In this document: positions 59,665-64,000 of the stretch, one piece after another
Layout of the letters: every line of letters starts with the position of its first letter
Position numbering within the stretch: the stretch's first letter is position 1
Assembly: GCA_020349025.1 (NCBI GenBank)
Contig: CP070763.1
Location: forward strand, 1,521,499 to 1,585,498
Reading direction: 5' to 3'
Length of the DNA stretch: 64,000 nucleotides
Origin: Candidatus Latescibacterota bacterium
Lineage (GTDB): Bacteria; Krumholzibacteriota; Krumholzibacteriia; G020349025
Notes under the pieces: generated by a model
Told to the model about the DNA's origin: nothing
Database searches by the model: none
Seen by the model: only the letters and a program-made list of their open reading frames with translations
Position numbers and translations under genes: made by a program

Positions 59665-61143
59665 ATGAGCTTGGCGCGTGCAGTCGCCTGGAACACGCAC
59701 GTCCAGATCGTTGGCCGACTCGTCGGGCTCCTGGCGTCGATCGCGCTCACGGCGCTCATCATCCGCCATCTCGGCACGGCGACGTATGGCCAGTACACGG
59801 CTGCCTCGGCGTACGTCTCCCTCTTCATGATCCTGGGTGAGTTCGGCCTCTACCTGGTCGCGATCCGGCGCGCCTCACAGGAGCCGGAGCAACGCGCGCG
59901 GATCCTCGGTACGGCGCTGGGCCTACGCCTGACGTGGACGCTCGTCCCGCTCGGGATCGCGGTCCTGGGTGCGCAGCTGATCCCTTCGCAGCGCTACCCG
60001 ACCTACGAGCCCGTGGTCAAATCGACGATCGCAATCCTCGCATTGAACGAGTACGTGCGACTCCTCTGCCAGTTCCTGACCGGTGTGTTCCGCATGCACC
60101 TGCGCATGGAGTTGGCGGTCGTGGGAGAGGTGGGATCGCGCGTCCTGGCCCTGCTGGGTGTGGGACTCGTGGCGCAAGCGGGTGGTGGGTTGAGATGGGT
60201 GGCCGCAGCGCTTCTGGTGGCGAACTCGGCCAACCTCGTGTGGGCGTGGCTCATGTCGCAGCGCCTCGAGAGGTTCCGTGCGCAGCTGCACTCGCCCCTG
60301 GTGCGACAGCTGGCACGAGAGGCGGTCGTCGTCGCCGGCGTCCTCGTTCTGAGCCTGCTGCGCGGACAGATCGGCATTCTGCTGCTGTCTCTGATGCGCC
60401 CCACCGAAGAGGTTGGAATCTACGGCGTCGCCATCAAGGTGTACGAAGTCCTGATCACTTTCCCGGGAATGCTGATCGCGCTCCTCTACCCGGTGCTCTC
60501 GCGTCTCGCCAGCGAGGATCGCGAACGCCTGCGCCGCATCTTCCAACGCACCTTCGACGTCATGCTCCTGGCCGCAACAGGCCTGTGCCTGCTGCTCGAG
60601 GTGCTCGCGCCACAGATCGCTGCGATCCTCGGCGAGCCGCGCGCCAGCCAGCCGATGCGCGTCCTGGCGCTGGCGCTCCCCGGTGCTTTCGTCGGCATGA
60701 GCTTCGCGCATCTGGTGCTGGCGGAGGGGCGTCAGAGCTTGATCCTGCGTCTCTATCTTTTTCTCGCCATCGCCAGCACGGCGGCCAACGTGCTTCTGAT
60801 CCCGCGCTTCTCCTACATGGGCGTCGGTGCGATTCTGGTGGCAACGGAAACGAGCGTGATGCTGACGCTGGCGCTGTACTGGACCCGCATCCGCGACCTG
60901 AAGCTGCAGCTGCGCACACTCTGGAGCCCGCCCATCGCGGTCGCCATCGGCTGGCTCGTACACCGCCTCGCGGCTGCGTGGATCGACGCCCCGGGGCTCG
61001 ATCTTCGCTGGCGCCTCCTCGTCGTCGTCGGGCTCGGGCTTGTGATCGTGGCGAGCTACGTCGCCGCCGTCCTGGGCCTCCGGCTCGTGCAGATGGAGGT
61101 CGTCCGCAGCCTGCTGCCAGGTGGAAACACGGCCGACGGGTGA
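59665..61143 (+). CDS. Polysaccharide flippase (MATE-like, Wzx family)
   Basis: 492 residues with 12-14 hydrophobic helices spread along the whole length. The N-terminal pattern (ALIIRHLGTATYGQYTAASAYVSLF) is typical of oligosaccharide flippases of the MOP superfamily, which move lipid-linked glycan units to the periplasmic face. ATG 59665 has GGGGAGAG upstream. Together with Wzz and the two GT4 genes nearby it suggests a Wzx/Wzy-type pathway; no Wzy polymerase is visible in the window. Confidence 0.88.
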   Translation: MSLARAVAWNTHVQIVGRLVGLLASIALTALIIRHLGTATYGQYTAASAYVSLFMILGEFGLYLVAIRRASQEPEQRARILGTALGLRLTWTLVPLGIAVLGAQLIPSQRYPTYEPVVKSTIAILALNEYVRLLCQFLTGVFRMHLRMELAVVGEVGSRVLALLGVGLVAQAGGGLRWVAAALLVANSANLVWAWLMSQRLERFRAQLHSPLVRQLAREAVVVAGVLVLSLLRGQIGILLLSLMRPTEEVGIYGVAIKVYEVLITFPGMLIALLYPVLSRLASEDRERLRRIFQRTFDVMLLAATGLCLLLEVLAPQIAAILGEPRASQPMRVLALALPGAFVGMSFAHLVLAEGRQSLILRLYLFLAIASTAANVLLIPRFSYMGVGAILVATETSVMLTLALYWTRIRDLKLQLRTLWSPPIAVAIGWLVHRLAAAWIDAPGLDLRWRLLVVVGLGLVIVASYVAAVLGLRLVQMEVVRSLLPGGNTADG

Positions 61144-61368
61144 TCCGCGCCGCCCGGCGTCGCCCACCCCATCTCGCCATACGCCTCGAAGCGTGGTAGA
61201 AGTGACGGGACCCTGGACGCTCCCCGCATGCTGCGCCCGCCGAGGTGCTCTCCGGCCGCCGGCCGCCGCTGGCACCCGACTTGCGCCGCGCGGCAGCGCC
61301 GCTCCGGTGTCGACGCGGCCTGAGACCCGCTCGAGCAACACGTTCAGCCCCATCCGACGGAGGCCGAG

Positions 61369-63315
61369 ATGTCCGATATCGATTCGGTTCTGCGTGAAGA
61401 TCGTGTCTTCCGACCACCCGCTGGCTTCAGCGCCGACGCCCACTTGAACAGTCTGGAAGAGTACGAACGCCTCTACAAACGCTCAATCGAGCAACCCGAG
61501 GAGTTCTGGAGCGAACGCGCCGAGGAGCTGCACTGGTTCGAACGTTGGAGCCGAGTCCTGGAATGGGACTGCCCGTGGGCCAAATGGTTCGTTGGTGGCA
61601 AGACGAACGTGTCCTACAACTGCCTCGACCGCCATCTCACGACCTGGCGGCGCAACAAGGCTGCGATCCTCTGGGAGGGAGAGCCTGGCGACACGCGCAC
61701 CCTCACCTACGGCGAGCTGCACCGCGAAGTGTGTCGCTTCGCCAACGCACTGAAGAAGCTCGGTATCGCGCCGGGCGATCGCGTTGGCATCTACATGCCG
61801 ATGGTGCCGGAAGCGGTGATCGCGATGCAGGCGTGCGCGCGCATCGGTGCAACGCACAGCGTCGTTTTCGGGGGCTTTAGTGCCGAAGCCGTGGCCGATC
61901 GGATGAACGACGCACGGGCGAAGCTGCTCGTGACGGCAGACGGCGGCTATCGCCGCGGCGGTGTGGTGGAGCTCAAGAATGCCGTCGATCAGGCGCTGGC
62001 GCAGTGTCCGACCGTCGAACACGTCGTGGTCCTTCGACGCACCAAGACCAAGGTCAAGATGCAGGCGGGACGTGACCACTGGTGGCACGAGTTGATCGCA
62101 TCGGCCGACGAGAAGTGCGAGGCCATGCCCCTCGATTCGGAGCATCCGCTCTTCATCCTCTACACCAGCGGTACGACCGGACGTCCGAAGGGAGTGGTGC
62201 ACACGACCGGCGGTTACATGGTGGGGACGGGTCTGACCTCGAAGTACGTCTTCGATCTACGTGAGGAGGACACTTTCTGGTGCACCGCAGACGTTGGCTG
62301 GGTCACGGGGCACAGCTACATCACCTATGGTCCTCTCCTGAACGGGGCCACGACGGTGATCTACGAGGGGGCCCCCAATCATCCGCAGCCTGACCGTTTC
62401 TGGGAGATCGTCGACCGTCACCACGTCACCATCTTCTACACCGCACCCACCGCCATCCGAGCCTTCATCAAGTGGGGGGAGCAGTGGCCGTTGCGTCACG
62501 ACCTCTCCAGCTTGCGGCTTCTGGGAACCGTCGGAGAGCCGATCAACCCTGAAGCGTGGGTCTGGTACCAGAAGGTGATCGGAAAGCAACGCTGCCCGAT
62601 CGTCGACACGTGGTGGCAGACCGAGACGGGCGCCATCATGATCACACCGCTGCCCGGGGTGACAGCGACGAAGCCGGGCTCGGCGACGCGCCCCTTCTTC
62701 GGTGTCCTCCCGGACATCGTCAACCAGGATGGCACCTCCGTGGGCGACGCGGGAGGCGGGCTGCTGGTGCTCCGCAAACCGTGGCCTTCGATGTTCCGCA
62801 CTCTCTACGGTGATCCGCAGCGCTTCAGGGAGCAGTACTGGAGTCAGATCGACGGCTGCTACTTCACTGGCGACGGCGCGCGGCGTGACGCCGACGGCTA
62901 CTACTGGATCATGGGGCGCGTCGACGACGTGATCAACGTCAGCGGGCACCGACTCGGAACGATGGAGATCGAAAGCGCCATCGTCAGTCATCCGCGCGTT
63001 GCCGAGTCCGCCGTCGTCGGTCGGCCCGACGATCTCAAGGGCCAGGCGATCGTGGCCTTCGTCACCCTCGAGCAGGAGCAGACGCCGAGCGAAGCGCTGC
63101 GCGAGGAGGTGCGCAACCACGTCGTGCAGGAGATCGGTTCGCTGGCACGACCGGACGACGTGCGTTTCACCGACGCCTTACCGAAGACGCGCAGCGGCAA
63201 GATCATGCGGCGTTTGTTGAAGGACATTGCGGCGGGGCGCGAGACGGTCGGCGACACGACGACGCTCGAAGATTATTCGGTGCTGGCGAAGCTGCGCGAA
63301 GCCGAGGAGGGCTAG
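61369..63315 (+). CDS. acs: Acetyl-CoA synthetase
   Basis: Activates acetate to acetyl-CoA through acetyl-AMP. 648 residues, the usual length. Motifs: [11 protein letters not shown], the phosphate loop [82 protein letters not shown], and the catalytic lysine in [15 protein letters not shown], which is also the site of regulatory acetylation. ATG 61369 follows CGGAGG. A 225-base gap upstream shows no clear promoter. Confidence 0.97.
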   Translation: MSDIDSVLREDRVFRPPAGFSADAHLNSLEEYERLYKRSIEQPEEFWSERAEELHWFERWSRVLEWDCPWAKWFVGGKTNVSYNCLDRHLTTWRRNKAAILWEGEPGDTRTLTYGELHREVCRFANALKKLGIAPGDRVGIYMPMVPEAVIAMQACARIGATHSVVFGGFSAEAVADRMNDARAKLLVTADGGYRRGGVVELKNAVDQALAQCPTVEHVVVLRRTKTKVKMQAGRDHWWHELIASADEKCEAMPLDSEHPLFILYTSGTTGRPKGVVHTTGGYMVGTGLTSKYVFDLREEDTFWCTADVGWVTGHSYITYGPLLNGATTVIYEGAPNHPQPDRFWEIVDRHHVTIFYTAPTAIRAFIKWGEQWPLRHDLSSLRLLGTVGEPINPEAWVWYQKVIGKQRCPIVDTWWQTETGAIMITPLPGVTATKPGSATRPFFGVLPDIVNQDGTSVGDAGGGLLVLRKPWPSMFRTLYGDPQRFREQYWSQIDGCYFTGDGARRDADGYYWIMGRVDDVINVSGHRLGTMEIESAIVSHPRVAESAVVGRPDDLKGQAIVAFVTLEQEQTPSEALREEVRNHVVQEIGSLARPDDVRFTDALPKTRSGKIMRRLLKDIAAGRETVGDTTTLEDYSVLAKLREAEEG

Positions 63316-63334
63316 TCACGCGACCTGCCTCCTC

Positions 63335-64000
63335 TCAGCGGCGGCGCAGTCGTGTCTTCTGCGGCACCAGCGTCTCGAGCTCGTGGGCCACGAGCGTCCG
63401 CAGACGCCGCAGCTCGCCGTACGGCTCGCGACACGCCTTCGCCCCCGCCGCAGCGTTTGCGAAGCGCAGCGCCGCCTCCGCGCCTGCGCCCTCGAGCATG
63501 GCGTAGGCGAAGCTGGCACCGAAGACGTCACCGCACCCCGTCGGATAGGCACGCTGCGGGGTCTGTGCCGCGGGAAGTCGGCGTGAATGCCGCACGCGCC
63601 CCTGCCACACGCCCAGACATCCCTGACTGCCGAGCGTGATCAGGACGCCGCGCGCCCCCAGGCCGAGAAGCCGGAGGGCGAAGTCGTCGAGCGGCTCGTC
63701 ATCGCCGAGGAGCCGTGCCTCCGTCTCGTTCATCTGCACCCAATCGGCGCAGGCGATCCACCTCTGCCACGATTGCGGCTTCTCCAGCACGCGACGACCG
63801 CCCTCCGCGAACCCCAACGTCAAACTGTGGACGTCGAGTTGCAGAGTGCGCACGCCCCCTCGACGCAGAGCCTCCAGCGTTTCGAGCTCGACGTCGCGCC
63901 CCGAGGTGAGGTTCACGATGATCCAGTCCGCGTCCGCCGCCGCCGCGAGGTGCTCGAAGCCGACGGGGGGGACGAGGCCCTTCAGGATCTCCTCGCGCTC
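63335..64000 (-). CDS. PfkB-family sugar kinase, N-terminus off the right edge
   Basis: About 221 residues of the C-terminal part are visible and stay open to the window edge. They include MNETEARLLGDDEPLDDFALRLLGLGARGVLITLGSQGCLGV and the anion-hole/catalytic-base motif TGCGDVFGASFAYAML with its Asp. The gene is convergent with acs (19-base gap). The substrate cannot be told: the N-terminal sugar-binding lid lies outside. Possible activities include ribokinase-, fructokinase- or nucleoside-kinase-like. Confidence 0.82.
   Translation of the reverse strand, partial: EREEILKGLVPPVGFEHLAAAADADWIIVNLTSGRDVELETLEALRRGGVRTLQLDVHSLTLGFAEGGRRVLEKPQSWQRWIACADWVQMNETEARLLGDDEPLDDFALRLLGLGARGVLITLGSQGCLGVWQGRVRHSRRLPAAQTPQRAYPTGCGDVFGASFAYAMLEGAGAEAALRFANAAAGAKACREPYGELRRLRTLVAHELETLVPQKTRLRRR

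Noticed and set aside
1-64000. CRISPR arrays, insertion sequences, integrases, rRNA or tRNA genes
   Set aside because: None seen: no regularly spaced direct repeats, no transposase or integrase motifs, no rRNA or tRNA signature sequences.

Overview
The window reads as 64 kb of chromosome from a GC-rich, Gram-negative, probably uncultivated bacterium. An outer membrane is implied by a complete Tol-Pal cluster, several lipoproteins, a beta-barrel protein and a Wzz-type chain-length protein. DUF4837- and DUF4292-like lipoproteins, DUF507 proteins and an FlgD/T9SS-like C-terminal domain on a secreted protease point loosely to the FCB side of the tree (Eisenbacteria, Krumholzibacteriota or Latescibacterota-like lineages). 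That placement is inference from gene content. Genes are densely packed, mostly on the minus strand, and often share ATGA, GTGA or TTGA stop/start overlaps. I see no rRNA, tRNA, CRISPR array, insertion sequence or prophage.

Layout, left to right. 1-6746 (minus): TPR lipoprotein, DUF4292-like lipoprotein, ECF sigma factor with its zinc-finger anti-sigma, DUF4837 lipoprotein, aroB, and a TPR protein cut by the window edge. 6922-12962 (minus): a fatty-acid/phospholipid operon DUF177-rpmF-plsX-fabD-fabG-acpP-fabF-rnc, without fabH. 13066-15498 (minus): sucC-sucD-ndk, behind a promoter and a terminator-like leader. 15643-17292: a large ChaN/TraB/Tiki-fold protein. 17293-17831 is the only gene-free stretch over 300 bases; it holds an orphan promoter and a candidate structured RNA. 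17832-19166: mobA-moaC-tatA. 19278-20537 (+): a GT87-like membrane glycosyltransferase, followed by an inverted-repeat-bounded segment. 20664-28028 (minus): tolQ-tolR-tolA-tolB-pal-cpoB and a secreted M14 carboxypeptidase. 28372-29646 (+): serS. 29657-32180 (minus): selD-suhB and a thioredoxin-fold protein.

32277-32848 (+): two tandem DUF507 genes. 32870-34267 (minus): a SPOR-domain protein. 34348-49198 (minus): a long run of translation, RNA-modification and recombination genes: yebC-ruvC-ruvA-ruvB-queA-tgt-yajC-def-fmt-rsmB-PASTA-rpe, then ffh-rpsP-khpA-rimM-trmD-rplS-rnhB-yraN. 49242-51326: an EF-G paralogue. 51604-61143: surface-glycan and envelope genes (two GT4 glycosyltransferases, Wzz, flippase, outer-membrane protein, CAP-domain protein) mixed with a HAD phosphatase, a 2Fe-2S ferredoxin and an Smr protein. 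61369-63315 (+): acs. 63335-64000: a PfkB-family kinase cut by the right edge.

The strongest unusual observation is that selD appears to be a selenoprotein itself: an in-frame TGA at 32138-32136 occupies the active-site Cys position. Other points are recurrent promoters with exactly 17 bp between -35 and -10, two probable leaderless mRNAs, two genes whose best start is an ATC codon, and a terminator-like structure in the sucCD leader.
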